From positions 1 to 64,000 of the forward strand of contig NZ_JADPKS010000128.1 of the NCBI RefSeq assembly GCF_023074175.1: DNA of 64,000 nt, written 5' to 3'. Every line of letters starts with the position of its first letter. Within the stretch, counting starts at the first letter, position 1. The position numbers and the translations under genes are program-made. Below are positions 19,595-28,085 of the stretch, in pieces. This stretch comes from Bradyrhizobium sp. 139. Lineage in GTDB: Bacteria; Pseudomonadota; Alphaproteobacteria; Rhizobiales; Xanthobacteraceae. Below the pieces are notes generated by a model. It was not told where the DNA came from, searched no databases, and saw nothing but the letters and a program-made list of their open reading frames with translations.

Positions 19595-20371
19595 ATGACA
19601 GCAATGACGGCTTCTCATCTGGTTTCGCGTTGGTCCGGTCCCTTCTGGTCGGGAGCGCTTGGTCTCTGTGCGATCGTCGCCGTGATCCGTCCTGCCGAGG
19701 CTGATCCTCGCGCCGTGGTCGAGCTCTTCACCTCGCAAGGCTGTTCGTCCTGCCCGCCTGCCGACAAGATCATCGGCGATCTCTCCAGCGATCCCTCGAT
19801 CATCGCGCTGAGCATGCCGATCGATTATTGGGATTATCTCGGCTGGAAGGACACGTTGGCGGACTCGCGCTTCTCTGCACGGCAGCGTGCCTATTCGCGC
19901 ATGCGCGGCGATCGCGAGGTCTATACGCCGCAAGTCGTGGTCAACGGCTCCACGCATGTCATCGGCAGCGATCGGGCCGGCATCGAGAGCGCAATCGGCA
20001 AGACCGAAAAGGGCTCCGCCGTGATGAGCGTGCCCGTGTCTATGTCGCTCTCGGGCAAGCAGATCAACGTCTCGGTGGCGGCGAGCAAGGAGTCTGCGGC
20101 CTCGCACGGCGAGGTCTGGATCTGCTCGGTCGCGAAGTCGGTGCCGATCGCAATCAGCCGCGGCGAAAATCGCGGGCAGCAGGTCACCTATCACAACGTC
20201 GTGCGCAATCTGCTCAAGGTCGGCGACTGGAACGGACGTGCCGAAAGCTGGACGGTGCCGGTTGAGAACCTCACGCGCGACGGCGTCGACGGCGCGGTGG
20301 TCTATGTGCAGGATGGCAGCCGCGAGAAGCCGGGGCCGATGCTCGGCGCGGCGTACACGTCGCTGCACTGA
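19595..20371 (+). CDS. DUF1223 thioredoxin-like exported protein
   Basis: 258 residues. The hydrophobic segment at about 18-35 ending in AEA suggests a signal peptide or anchor. The mature start VVELFTSQGCSSCPPADKII carries a CxxC pair (Cys50, Cys53) and is diagnostic for DUF1223, a thioredoxin-fold family. Other signature wording includes DYWDYLGWKDTLAD, RQRAYSRMRGDREVYTPQ and VVNGSTHVIGSDR. A redox role in the periplasm is inference. It stands alone between acnA and a repeat. Confidence 0.87.
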   Translation: MTAMTASHLVSRWSGPFWSGALGLCAIVAVIRPAEADPRAVVELFTSQGCSSCPPADKIIGDLSSDPSIIALSMPIDYWDYLGWKDTLADSRFSARQRAYSRMRGDREVYTPQVVVNGSTHVIGSDRAGIESAIGKTEKGSAVMSVPVSMSLSGKQINVSVAASKESAASHGEVWICSVAKSVPIAISRGENRGQQVTYHNVVRNLLKVGDWNGRAESWTVPVENLTRDGVDGAVVYVQDGSREKPGPMLGAAYTSLH

Positions 20372-20405
20372 AGCGCGCGCAGATCGTCTTCCGAAATCCG
20401 TACCT

Positions 20406-20513
20406 TGTCATTCCGCGGCGCGCCTCTTGGCGCGAACCCGGAATCCACTTTTCATCTTGGAAAATCGGATTTGATGGAGTCCGGGCTCGCGCTTTCGCGC
20501 GCCCCGGAATGCA
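20406..20513. repeat. Interspersed palindromic repeat, family A
   Basis: The arms TGTCATTCCGCGGCGCGCC and GCGCGCCCCGGAATGCAACG flank inner inverted parts CCCGGAATCCA and TGGAGTCCGGG. This copy is more degenerate than that at 2313-2424. Confidence 0.75.
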
Positions 20514-20539
20514 ACGGGCAGAAACATCCCGATACAAAC

Positions 20540-20566
20540 AAAAAAGGACCAACTCGCGTTGGCCCT
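20540..20566 (-). terminator. Intrinsic terminator of the candidate small RNA
   Basis: On the minus strand AGGGCCAAC-GCGA-GTTGGTCCT forms a 9-bp stem including one G-U pair, followed by six T residues and GTTTG. Confidence 0.75.
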
Positions 20567-20690
20567 CCTTGTTGTGCATACAGACCCGATCCTGACGACC
20601 CCGGGGGGCTGGGGGCTGAGGAATCCGGAACCGAAAGGACCGGGTCAACGCACACAAGTCTTTTCGCAATGCAGGGCGGCAGGCGCTTGG
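20540..20690 (-). ncRNA. Candidate structured small RNA with intrinsic terminator
   Basis: On the minus strand two segments, 20636-20646 and 20583-20593, form an 11-bp helix (GACCCGGUCCU with AGGAUCGGGUC) that extends outward irregularly through 20647-20660 and 20567-20582. A terminator hairpin with U-tract follows at once. In both the long helix and the terminator, one pair is a G-U wobble in minus-strand RNA but an A-C mismatch in plus-strand RNA, which supports minus-strand transcription. The 5' end is a guess; an AT-rich TAGAAATAATCATAG near 20705-20720 could be a -10 region. I do not recognise the family. Confidence 0.5.
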
Positions 20691-20910
20691 CGGAAAAGCG
20701 GCGACACTATGATTATTTCTAACGATCCCGTGACGGTTTGCCACGAGTTCCATCGTTGGGTGTGGGCCGATTTGCAGCCGGTTCGATGGATTGGGGTGAG
20801 GAGCCTCTTGCGATGGGGAACGGTTGGCGCAATCATGCAACTGTCATGATCCGCGGTTCCGGGGACGGTCTTCGCGGGCGCGATCATGCTGACGCGACAG
20901 GAGCCGCTCC

Positions 20911-21282
20911 ATGGGTGTGATGTCGGAGGATGCCGATCCCAGCGGGCAGCGCGCAGTGGCGTACCCCGCCGCTGCGAACGCCCAACCGAACCGGGTGACG
21001 TTCAATCGGCTCGAGCTGCATCGCATCCTCAATCTCTACGGCCGCATGGTCGCCGACGGCGAGTGGCGCGACTATGCCATCGACTTCCTGAAGGACCGCG
21101 CCGTGTTCTCGATCTTTCGCCGCGCCTCGGAGGTGCCGATCTATCGGATCGAGAAGGATCCGCGCCTCGCGCGCAAGCAGGGCATGTACAGCGTGATCTC
21201 GGCGACCGGCCTGATCCTGCGCCGCGGCCACGAGCTCGAACGCGTGCTGCTGGTGATCGATCGCAAGCTGGCGGTGGTGTAG
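20911..21282 (+). CDS. DUF2794 family protein
   Basis: 123 residues from the ATG at 20911, preceded by ACAGGAG. A disordered N-terminus (about 1-28) leads into a compact conserved domain with VTFNRLELHRILNLYGRMV, GEWRDYAIDFLKDRAVFSIF and RASEVPIYRIEKDPRLARKQG. This is the DUF2794 pattern, a small alphaproteobacterial family of unknown function. No catalytic motif or membrane segment is visible. It appears monocistronic, with a GNAT gene convergent downstream. Confidence 0.85.
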   Translation: MGVMSEDADPSGQRAVAYPAAANAQPNRVTFNRLELHRILNLYGRMVADGEWRDYAIDFLKDRAVFSIFRRASEVPIYRIEKDPRLARKQGMYSVISATGLILRRGHELERVLLVIDRKLAVV

Positions 21283-21374
21283 CCTCGCGAATGGCGCCGT
21301 AGGGTAGGCAAAGGCGCAACGCGCCGTGCCCACCACCTTTCCGAGATCGCCGCAGCATGGTGGGCACGCTGCGC

Positions 21375-21902
21375 TTATTTTGGCACCGTGCTCGCGCCCT
21401 CGCCGAGGTCGCGCTGCATCATCACCGTGTCGAGCCAGCGGCCGAATTTCAGCCCGACGCTCGGATGCGTGCCGATCATCTTGAAGCCGCCGCGCTTGTG
21501 CACGCCGATCGAACCGGCATTGGCGGAATCGCCGATGACTGCGATCATCTGCCGGAAGCCGCGTGCCTCGCATTCGATGATCAGCCGCTCCAGCAGCAAT
21601 AAGCCGATGCCGCGGCGATGGAAGCCTGGGTCGAGATAGATCGAGTTCTCGACCGTGAAGCGATAGGCCGGCCGCGGCCGGTAGGCGCCGGCATAGGCAT
21701 AGCCGGCGACGCGCCCGTCGAGCATGGCGACGAAATAGGGATAGCCGCCGTCGATCAGCGCGCGATAGCGGCGCGTCATCTCGGCCAGATCCGGCGGTTC
21801 CAGCTCGAACGTCGCGGTGCCCTCGCGGACGGCCTGCTGATAGATGGCGGTGATGGCGGGAAGGTCGGCCTCGGTCGCGGGCCTGATTTCGGGTGCGGAC
21901 AT
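21375..21902 (-). CDS. GNAT N-acetyltransferase, phosphinothricin acetyltransferase-like
   Basis: 175 residues from the ATG at 21902 (MSAPEIRPATEADLPAITAIY). The acetyl-CoA binding loop is RRGIGLLLLERLI (about 95-107), preceded by SIYLDPGFH. The wording YFVAMLDGRVAGYAYAGAYRPRPAYRFTVENSIY and IAVIGDSANAGSIGVHKRGGF is typical of the Pat/Bar/MddA group that acetylates phosphinothricin, methionine sulfone or similar amino-acid analogues. The true substrate is not known. The longer open frame upstream runs into repeat DNA and was not used. Confidence 0.87.
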   Translation of the reverse strand: MSAPEIRPATEADLPAITAIYQQAVREGTATFELEPPDLAEMTRRYRALIDGGYPYFVAMLDGRVAGYAYAGAYRPRPAYRFTVENSIYLDPGFHRRGIGLLLLERLIIECEARGFRQMIAVIGDSANAGSIGVHKRGGFKMIGTHPSVGLKFGRWLDTVMMQRDLGEGASTVPK

Positions 21903-21956
21903 GGCGACGAGATTAGAGCGTTCCCGCCGCGCCTGGAAGAGGCGAACGGCGTCTCC

Positions 21957-22032
21957 ACATCGCGAAGCAATCCAGAAATGCATCTGCGGAGGGACTCTGG
22001 ATTGCTTTATCGCAGGGGCTCCTCGCAATGAC
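21957..22032. repeat. Short interspersed inverted repeat (GAAGCAATCCAGA type)
   Basis: CGAAGCAATCCAGA and TCTGGATTGCTT are inverted copies within the element, which ends GCTCCTCGCAATGACG. It lies upstream of the GNAT gene and is unlike families A to D. Confidence 0.7.
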
Positions 22033-22055
22033 GCGGGGAGGCAGAGGGCCCAAAC

Positions 22056-22080
22056 AAAAACCCCGGCCTTGCGGCCGGGG
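22056..22080 (-). terminator. Intrinsic terminator of the Bax-inhibitor-1 gene
   Basis: On the minus strand an 8-bp perfect stem (CCCCGGCC against GGCCGGGG, 4-base loop) is followed by five T residues and GTTTG, about 30 bases after the stop at 22109. Confidence 0.85.
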
Positions 22081-22108
22081 TTCGTGTCCGTTCTCTCAGG
22101 TCTGGCGC

Positions 22109-22900
22109 TTAGTCGCGCTGGCCGAGGAGCTGCAGGAGCAGCGTGAACAGGTTGATAAAGTTCAGGTACAGCGACAGCGCGCCGGTGATGGCCGCACGCT
22201 CTGCGATGTCACCGCCGGCCGAGGCGTAGCCGTAGATGTAGTCGTTCTTCAGCCGCTGCGTATCCCAGGCGGTAAGGCCCGCGAACACCAGCACGCCGAC
22301 CACGGAGACGACGAACTGGAGCACCGAGCTCGCCAGGAACAGGTTGACCAAGCTCGCGATGACGATGCCGATCAGGCCCATGAACAGGAACGAGCCCATT
22401 CCGGTCATGTCACGTTTGGTGGTGTAGCCGTAGAGGCTGAGCGCACCGAACGTGGCCGCCGTGATGAAGAACACCCGCACGATCGAGGTGTGCGTGAACA
22501 CCAGGAAGATCGAGGACAGCGAGATGCCCATCAGCGCCGCGAACACCCAGAACAGGATCTGCGCTGTCGAGGGGGCCAGACGGTTGATGCCCGCCGAGAT
22601 CACGAACACCATCGCGAGCGGCGCGAGCATGAACAGCCACTTCAGGGGGCTGACGAACATCGCGTAGCCGAACGGCGTCAGGAACAGCTTGCCGACCTGG
22701 ACGGCTTCCGGGGTCGGAACGTCCGTCACGGCGGCCATGTAGACGCCGAGCGCGGCGAGGCCGGTGATGGCCAGGCCGATGCTCATGTAGTTGTAAATGC
22801 GCAGCATGTAGGCGCGCAGGCCGGCGTCGACCGTCGCGGCGTCAACACGCCCGGCGGCCCTGCCGAAAGGAGAAGCGTAGTTACGGTCTAGGTCCGACAT
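22109..22900 (-). CDS. Bax inhibitor-1/YccA family membrane protein
   Basis: 263 residues with about seven membrane helices. After a soluble N-terminus (about 1-35) come YMLRIYNYMSIGLAITGLAALG, WLFMLAPLAMVFVISAG, ALMGISLSSIFLVFTHTSIVRVFFITAATFG in consecutive pieces, and FLFMGLIGIVIASLVNLFL, followed by VFAGLTAWDTQRLKNDY, the conserved Asp-containing C-terminal motif. Family members act as pH-gated calcium leak channels or as FtsH modulators (YccA). Which applies here is unknown. It is monocistronic with its own terminator. Confidence 0.93.
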   Translation of the reverse strand: MSDLDRNYASPFGRAAGRVDAATVDAGLRAYMLRIYNYMSIGLAITGLAALGVYMAAVTDVPTPEAVQVGKLFLTPFGYAMFVSPLKWLFMLAPLAMVFVISAGINRLAPSTAQILFWVFAALMGISLSSIFLVFTHTSIVRVFFITAATFGALSLYGYTTKRDMTGMGSFLFMGLIGIVIASLVNLFLASSVLQFVVSVVGVLVFAGLTAWDTQRLKNDYIYGYASAGGDIAERAAITGALSLYLNFINLFTLLLQLLGQRD

Positions 22901-23171
22901 GGTCGAATTCCCGTTGGTTAGCCCGGTCCGGCATGAGGGTCGCCATGCCGCCGGTTCGTCAAATTCTATCTCGGATACCGGTGTGTGCCGACATTAAATT
23001 TGGCTCACAATCGGGGCTCCGAACCCATTCGATATGTGGGAAACTAACACATTCGCTGCAACGGTCCACGCGCGGCTGAATGTCGCCCTCGCTCACAATC
23101 CTGACGAGCGGACGTGGTTAATCGACGGAATCGTGCGATTTTGCTCCCGCAAGGCCACCCGCTACATTTTG

Positions 23172-25742
23172 TCACAAATTCCGCAACACCGTGGCGGGCT
23201 TTTTGTTCAACGCCAGCAGCGTCCCGGCGAGCCCGAGTCCGACCGTGACGACCAGGGCAGCCGCGACCACGCCGGCCGCGCTGCCGGCCTGCCAGACGAA
23301 AGTGAGCGTCATCACTCGGGTCACGATCATCCAGGCCGCGACGCTGCCGGCGATCACGCCGAACACCGCGGTGGCAAGTCCGATCAGGAGGTATTCGAGG
23401 GCATAGGCGCCGAGCAGCCTCAGCCGGGTCGCGCCGAGGGTCTTGAGGATGACCGCATCGTAGACCCGGTGGCGGTGGCCGGCGGCAAGCGCGCCGCCCA
23501 GCACCAGGATTGCCGAGATCAGGGTCACCGCGCTGGCGCCGCGGATCGCGAGCGCCAGATTGGTCACGACCGAGCCGACCGTCTCCATCACCTCGCGCAC
23601 CCGCACGCTCGTCACCATCGGGTAGGCGTCGGCGACCTCTTTGATGATCTTGCCGTCGCCGGCAGCATTGCCGCCGGCCTCAGTGAGTGTCGCGATATGG
23701 GTGTGCGGCGCGCCCTTAAAGGCGTTGGGCGAGAACACGAGGACGAAATTGATGCCGAGGCCCTGCCAGTCGATGGTGCGCAGATTGCCGATCTTGGCCG
23801 GGATGTCGCGGCCGAGCACGTTGACCACCACCTCGTCGCTGAGCTTCAGGCCGAGCCCCTCGGCGATCTTCTTCTCCATCGAGACCAGCGGCGGGCCGGA
23901 ATAGTCGGCGCTCCACCACTCGCCCTCGACCACCTTGGAGCCCTTTGGCAGCTCACCGGTATAGGTCAGGCCGCGGTCGCTTTGCAGCACCCATTCCGAA
24001 TCAGTGCTGGGCTTGAGGTCCTCGGCACGCACCCCGCGCGCGGCAACGATGCGCCCGCGCAGCATCGGAACGTCCTCGACCTTTGCGCCCGGCGCGATCC
24101 GGCGCAGATAGCGGTCGAACTGCTCGGCCTGCGTGCTCGGGATGTCGATGAAGAAAAACGACGGCGCGTGATCAGGGAGGGCCGCAAGGAACTGCCGGCG
24201 CAGATTGCCGTCGATCTGGGTGATGGTGACGAGCACCGCGAGCCCGAGCCCCAGCGACAGCACGACCGAGGGCGTCAGCGCGCCCGGCCGGTGGATGTTG
24301 GCGATCGCAAGGCGCAGCATCGGCAGCCGCGTGCGCGGCAGCCGGCGCGCGATCGTCATCAGCAGGACGGCGACGCCGCGGAGAAGCACGAACACGACGA
24401 CGGAGGAGAGCACGAACACCGCGGCGATGCGCTTGTCGAACGATAACCCGATCACGACGGCGACAAGCAGGGCGACAACAACGCCCATCAAGGCGAGATA
24501 GCGCCAGCGCGGCCGGTGCCATTCGTTGCTGATGGTGTCGCGGAACAGGGCCGCCACCGGCACGTCATGCACTCGCCCGAGCGGCCACAGGCCGAAGGCC
24601 AGTGCGGTCAAGAGGCCATAGACGAAGGACAGTGCGAGCTCGCCGGCATGCACGGCCGGCACCACCGGCAGCGGCAGCAGTTTGCCGAACAGGCCGACGA
24701 TGGCGAAAGGCATGGCGGCGCCGAGCGCAAGGCCGATCACCGAGCCGATTCCCGCCAGCAGAAGGACCTGCGCCAGGTAGATGCCGAAGACGTCGCGGCC
24801 GGTGGCGCCAACGGCCTTGAAGGCCGCGATGACCTCGAGCCGACGGTCGATATGGCTCTTGACGGCATTGGCAACGCCGACGCCGCCGACCAGCAGCGCG
24901 GCGAGGCCGACCAGCGTCAGGAATTGCGTGAAGCGGTTGATGTTGCGCTCGAGCTGCGGCGAGGCATTGGAGCGGCTGCGGACCTCCCAGCCGGCCTGCG
25001 GTGCGGCGTTGCGCGCGTCCGCGATGAAGGCGTCGGTGGCGCGCTCGCTGTTGCCGGTATCAGGCAGCTTCACCCGGTAGACCCAGCGCACCAGGCTGCC
25101 GGGCTGGATCAGGCCGGTGGCGCGCAGGCCCGCCTCGCTGATCAGGAAGCGCGGCCCGAAACCGATGCCGCCGGCGAGCTTGTCGGGCTCGGCATCGACG
25201 GTGCTACGGATCTGGAACGTTGCGCTCCCGATGGTGACGCGATCACCGGTCTTGAGCGAGAGCCGCGCCAGCAGCGTCGGATCGGCGGCCGCACCATACG
25301 CGCCGTCGCGCATCGCCAGCAGATCGGACTTCGGCAGCGGCGGCGCCAGCGTCAGCTGGCCCAGCATCGGATAGGTGTCGTCGACCGCCTTCATCTCGAC
25401 CAGCGCCAACTGGCCGTCGGCCGAGCGCGCCATGCCGCGCAGGGTCGCGGCGGTCGAGACGGTGCCGCGCGAGCGCAGGAAGGCAACCTCCTCGGGCTTC
25501 GCCTCGCGCTGGAACAGCACGAAGGAGACGTCGCCGCCGAGCAGCGTGCGGCCTTCGCGGGCAAGACCGTCCCTCAGGCTCGCCGAGACCGAGCCGACGC
25601 CGGCAATGGCCATCACGCCGAGCGCGATGCAGGCGATGAAGACGTAGAAGCCGCGCAGGCCTCCGCGCATTTCGCGGAGTGCGTAGCGCAGTGATAGCGC
25701 GACGCCGTTGGGCCTCGCGAACGGTTCAGCCGCAACGCTCAT
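23172..25742 (-). CDS. ABC transporter permease, FtsX/YbbP type
   Basis: 856 residues. An N-terminal membrane segment (FYVFIACIALGVMAIAGVGSV) opens the large periplasmic domain (about 45-250). Four helices around 260-400 (ALLVGGVGVANAVKSHIDRR, IYLAQVLLLAGIGSVIGLALG) form the first FtsX unit. A second periplasmic domain (about 490-710) and a closing FtsX unit (about 735-856, with RHRVYDAVILKTLGATRLRLL) follow. The ten-helix, double-FtsX plan fits the YbbP/ABC-type putative lipoprotein- or lipid-related permeases. Its start overlaps the ATPase gene stop by 4 bases. The substrate is unknown; the partner is the ATPase at 25739-26461. Confidence 0.92.
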   Translation of the reverse strand: MSVAAEPFARPNGVALSLRYALREMRGGLRGFYVFIACIALGVMAIAGVGSVSASLRDGLAREGRTLLGGDVSFVLFQREAKPEEVAFLRSRGTVSTAATLRGMARSADGQLALVEMKAVDDTYPMLGQLTLAPPLPKSDLLAMRDGAYGAAADPTLLARLSLKTGDRVTIGSATFQIRSTVDAEPDKLAGGIGFGPRFLISEAGLRATGLIQPGSLVRWVYRVKLPDTGNSERATDAFIADARNAAPQAGWEVRSRSNASPQLERNINRFTQFLTLVGLAALLVGGVGVANAVKSHIDRRLEVIAAFKAVGATGRDVFGIYLAQVLLLAGIGSVIGLALGAAMPFAIVGLFGKLLPLPVVPAVHAGELALSFVYGLLTALAFGLWPLGRVHDVPVAALFRDTISNEWHRPRWRYLALMGVVVALLVAVVIGLSFDKRIAAVFVLSSVVVFVLLRGVAVLLMTIARRLPRTRLPMLRLAIANIHRPGALTPSVVLSLGLGLAVLVTITQIDGNLRRQFLAALPDHAPSFFFIDIPSTQAEQFDRYLRRIAPGAKVEDVPMLRGRIVAARGVRAEDLKPSTDSEWVLQSDRGLTYTGELPKGSKVVEGEWWSADYSGPPLVSMEKKIAEGLGLKLSDEVVVNVLGRDIPAKIGNLRTIDWQGLGINFVLVFSPNAFKGAPHTHIATLTEAGGNAAGDGKIIKEVADAYPMVTSVRVREVMETVGSVVTNLALAIRGASAVTLISAILVLGGALAAGHRHRVYDAVILKTLGATRLRLLGAYALEYLLIGLATAVFGVIAGSVAAWMIVTRVMTLTFVWQAGSAAGVVAAALVVTVGLGLAGTLLALNKKPATVLRNL

Positions 25743-26461
25743 GCCGGCGCAGACTGGGTGTCGATGCGCCCGGAGCGCAGCCGGATCACGCGATCGCAGC
25801 GATGCGCGAGCGAGGAATCGTGCGTGACCAGCACCAGCGTCATGCCGCGCTCGGCATGCTTGCCGAACAGCAGGTCCACGATCTGTTTTCCCGTCGTCTC
25901 GTCGAGATTGCCGGTCGGCTCGTCCGCGACGAGGATGGCGGGATCGGGCGCCAGCGCGCGCGCCAGCGCGACGCGCTGCTGCTCGCCGCCGGACAGCTGC
26001 GCCGGATAGTGATGCAGGCGATCGCCGAGCCCGACCGATTGCAGCTCCTGCGCCGCGCGTTTTGCGGCGTCCGGGTTGCCGGCGAGCTCGAGCGGCACGG
26101 CGACGTTCTCGATCGCCGTCATGGTCGGGATCAGGTGAAAGGACTGGAAGACGATGCCGACATGGCGGCCGCGGAAGCGGGCCAGCGCATCCTCGTCGAG
26201 GGCATTGAAAGGCGTGCCGTTCACCACCACCTCTCCGCTGTCAGGACGCTCCAACCCCGCCATCACCATCAGCAGCGTGGATTTGCCCGAGCCTGACGGG
26301 CCGATCAGACCAATGGCCTCGCCCGAGGCGACCCGCAGGCTGATATCCTTGAGGATGTGAACGCGTGCCGCGCCCGTACCCAATGACAGATTGACGTTGG
26401 AGATGGCGATGGTGTCCGGCGCGGCGCCGGCGAGCGAAGAGGATTCGATGCGAGTGTCCAT
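25739..26461 (-). CDS. ABC transporter ATP-binding protein, LolD/YbbA type
   Basis: 240 residues from the ATG at 26461. Complete ABC ATPase: Walker A GPSGSGKSTLL, Q-loop IVFQSFHLIPTMTA, signature LSGGEQQRVALARAL, Walker B ILVADEPTGNLD and switch His in LVTHDSSLAHRC. The ARFRGRHVGIVFQ wording is typical of the MacB/LolD/YbbA group that pairs with FtsX-type permeases. It is coupled to the permease by a 4-base overlap and divergent from the TesA-like gene, the same ybbA-ybbP/tesA arrangement seen in many proteobacteria. Confidence 0.95.
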   Translation of the reverse strand: MDTRIESSSLAGAAPDTIAISNVNLSLGTGAARVHILKDISLRVASGEAIGLIGPSGSGKSTLLMVMAGLERPDSGEVVVNGTPFNALDEDALARFRGRHVGIVFQSFHLIPTMTAIENVAVPLELAGNPDAAKRAAQELQSVGLGDRLHHYPAQLSGGEQQRVALARALAPDPAILVADEPTGNLDETTGKQIVDLLFGKHAERGMTLVLVTHDSSLAHRCDRVIRLRSGRIDTQSAPA

Positions 26462-27152
26462 GGTCCGGTCATATGGCAACTCCGCAGGCGCGGTCGAGAG
26501 GCGTTACGGATTGTTCATGCACATAGCCGTGTTGATGTTCGCTTTGATGACGGTCGTCAAACCGGCATGGGCTGAAGCGACAAAACCGGCCAAGCTTGTC
26601 GTTCTCGGCGATTCCCTGAGCGCCGGCCTCGGCCTCCCGGGCCAGGAAGCATTCCCCACAAAGCTTCAAAAAGCCTTGCAGGCCAAAGGTATAGCGGTAG
26701 ACATGACCAATGCTGGCGTGTCCGGCGACACCGCTTCGGGCGGCCGTGACCGGCTCGACTGGTCGGTCCCGGACGGAACCGACGGTGTGATCATCGAGCT
26801 CGGTGCCAACGACGCGCTGCGCGGCATCGATCCCGACCTGACGCGCACCGCGCTGAGCGACATCGTCGCGCGGCTCAAGGCCCGCAAGATCGCGGTGATG
26901 CTGTGCGGCATGCTGGCGCCGCCGAACTACGGCGCCGATTACGCGGCGCGCTTCAATTCGATTTATCCGGATCTGTCGAAAAAATTCGACGTGCCGCTCT
27001 ATCCGTTCTTCCTCGACGGTGTTGCAGCGGATGCCAAGCTCAACCAGGCCGACGGCATTCATCCGACTGCGGCCGGTGTCGACATCATCGTCGGCAACAT
27101 CATGCCTACAGTGGAGGCATTTCTTGGCACCATAGCTGAGCAACGGCGTTGA
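26460..27152 (+). CDS. SGNH/GDSL arylesterase, TesA-like
   Basis: 230 residues from the ATG at 26460; ATGs at 26448 and 26517 are also possible, and all give a signal peptide ending in KPAWA. Block I GDSLSAG (catalytic Ser, about residue 51), block II in NAGVSGDTASGG, block III GANDALRG and block V DGIHPT (Asp/His pair, about 198-203) are all present. This fits periplasmic multifunctional esterase/thioesterase/lysophospholipase TesA (TAP). Its start touches the start of the divergent ATPase gene, so the promoters must overlap the coding ends. Confidence 0.9.
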   Translation: MVRSYGNSAGAVERRYGLFMHIAVLMFALMTVVKPAWAEATKPAKLVVLGDSLSAGLGLPGQEAFPTKLQKALQAKGIAVDMTNAGVSGDTASGGRDRLDWSVPDGTDGVIIELGANDALRGIDPDLTRTALSDIVARLKARKIAVMLCGMLAPPNYGADYAARFNSIYPDLSKKFDVPLYPFFLDGVAADAKLNQADGIHPTAAGVDIIVGNIMPTVEAFLGTIAEQRR

Positions 27153-27326
27153 AAATCAGGCAGCGCTAACACTATCTGTGAGTGTTATCCCGGACGTTCA
27201 CGGGTCGCGCTTCGCAGAGTCACACAACTGCGATAGGAATCAGGTTACCGGTGATTCGTCGCCGGCTCTAAAATTTGGATATGGTCCCTCGCAGGGATCA
27301 TGCCCAAGCATCGGGAGTGCGAAACG

Positions 27327-27863
27327 ATGCCGCGTTTGTTCACTGGTCTGGAAATCCCGGCCGAGGTCGGCCAGACGCTTTCCAACTTGAGGGGCGGCCT
27401 TCCCGGCGCCCGCTGGATCGATCCCGAAAATTATCACGTCACGCTACGCTTCATTGGCGACATCGATGGCATCTCCGCCAACGAGATCGCCTCGATGCTG
27501 TTTCGCGTGAACCGCAAACCTTTCGAGGTGAAGGTGCAGGGGCTCACGAGTTTTGGCGGCCGCAAGCCTCGGGCCGTGGTCGCGACGATCGCACCGAGCA
27601 AGCCGCTGATCGAATTGCAGGCCGAGCTCGAACGGATGATGCAGCGGATCGGGCTCGACCCTGAGGGACGCAAGTTCATCCCGCATGTCACGCTGGCCCG
27701 TCTGCACGACGCCTCCGACCGCGACGTCGCCGACTATCTCTCGCTGCGCGGCTACTTCCCGAGCAAGGCCTTCGTGGCCGAACGTTTCGTGCTGTTCTCG
27801 TCGCGTGCGTCCACCGGCGGCGGCCCGTATGTGGTCGAGGACGCCTACGAGTTGTGTCCGTGA
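27327..27863 (+). CDS. thpR: RNA 2',3'-cyclic phosphodiesterase ThpR
   Basis: 178 residues from the ATG at 27327 (MPRLFTGLEIPAEVGQTL), with GGGAG-type sequence upstream; an in-frame ATG 27 bases earlier was judged less likely. The two H-x-T-L motifs that define the 2H phosphoesterase family are HVTLRFIGD (about 40) and HVTLARLHD (about 122). ThpR opens 2',3'-cyclic phosphates on RNA ends to 2'-phosphates and can act as a ligase in vitro. The closing VLFSSRASTGGGPYVVEDAYEL is typical. It appears to be a single gene. Confidence 0.93.
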   Translation: MPRLFTGLEIPAEVGQTLSNLRGGLPGARWIDPENYHVTLRFIGDIDGISANEIASMLFRVNRKPFEVKVQGLTSFGGRKPRAVVATIAPSKPLIELQAELERMMQRIGLDPEGRKFIPHVTLARLHDASDRDVADYLSLRGYFPSKAFVAERFVLFSSRASTGGGPYVVEDAYELCP

Positions 27864-27870
27864 TTTCTTA

Positions 27871-28015
27871 CCTCGCCCCGCTTGCGGGGAGAGGTCGAAA
27901 TTCGAGCGCAGCTTGAATTTCGGGTGAGGGGGACTCTCAGCGAGTCCAACTGCCACCGTGATCGCGGAGACGGCCCCTCACCCCACCCTCTCCCCGTAAG
28001 AACGGGGAGAGGGAG
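27871..28015. repeat. Interspersed repeat, CTCTCCCCGC type
   Basis: It starts CCTCGCCCCGCTTGCGGGGAGAGGTCG and ends CCCACCCTCTCCCCGTAAGAACGGGGAGAGGGAG in consecutive pieces, two hairpins in inverted orientation with a weaker inverted middle. It fills the space between thpR and zapE. Confidence 0.75.
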
Positions 28016-28085
28016 AAAAAAACCGCATACCCCCAGCACCAATTCTCGGCTTGCAATTTGCGCCCGTCTCTGGCGGTAAAGAGCG

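Larger units (their letters stand above)
20372..20910. other. Gene-poor stretch between DUF1223 and DUF2794 genes
   Basis: 539 bases. It holds a family A palindromic repeat (20406-20513) and a candidate minus-strand small RNA with terminator (about 20535-20700). The part from 20700 to 20890 shows no convincing coding frame and may carry the promoters of the small RNA and of the DUF2794 gene. Confidence 0.5.

Noticed and set aside
20540..20690. 6S RNA or SRP 4.5S RNA as the identity of the candidate small RNA
   Set aside because: The conserved SRP tetraloop region GGTCAGGTCCGGAAGGAAGCAGCC is not present, and the locus is not beside zapA/ygfA where alphaproteobacterial 6S often lies; I could not match it with confidence.
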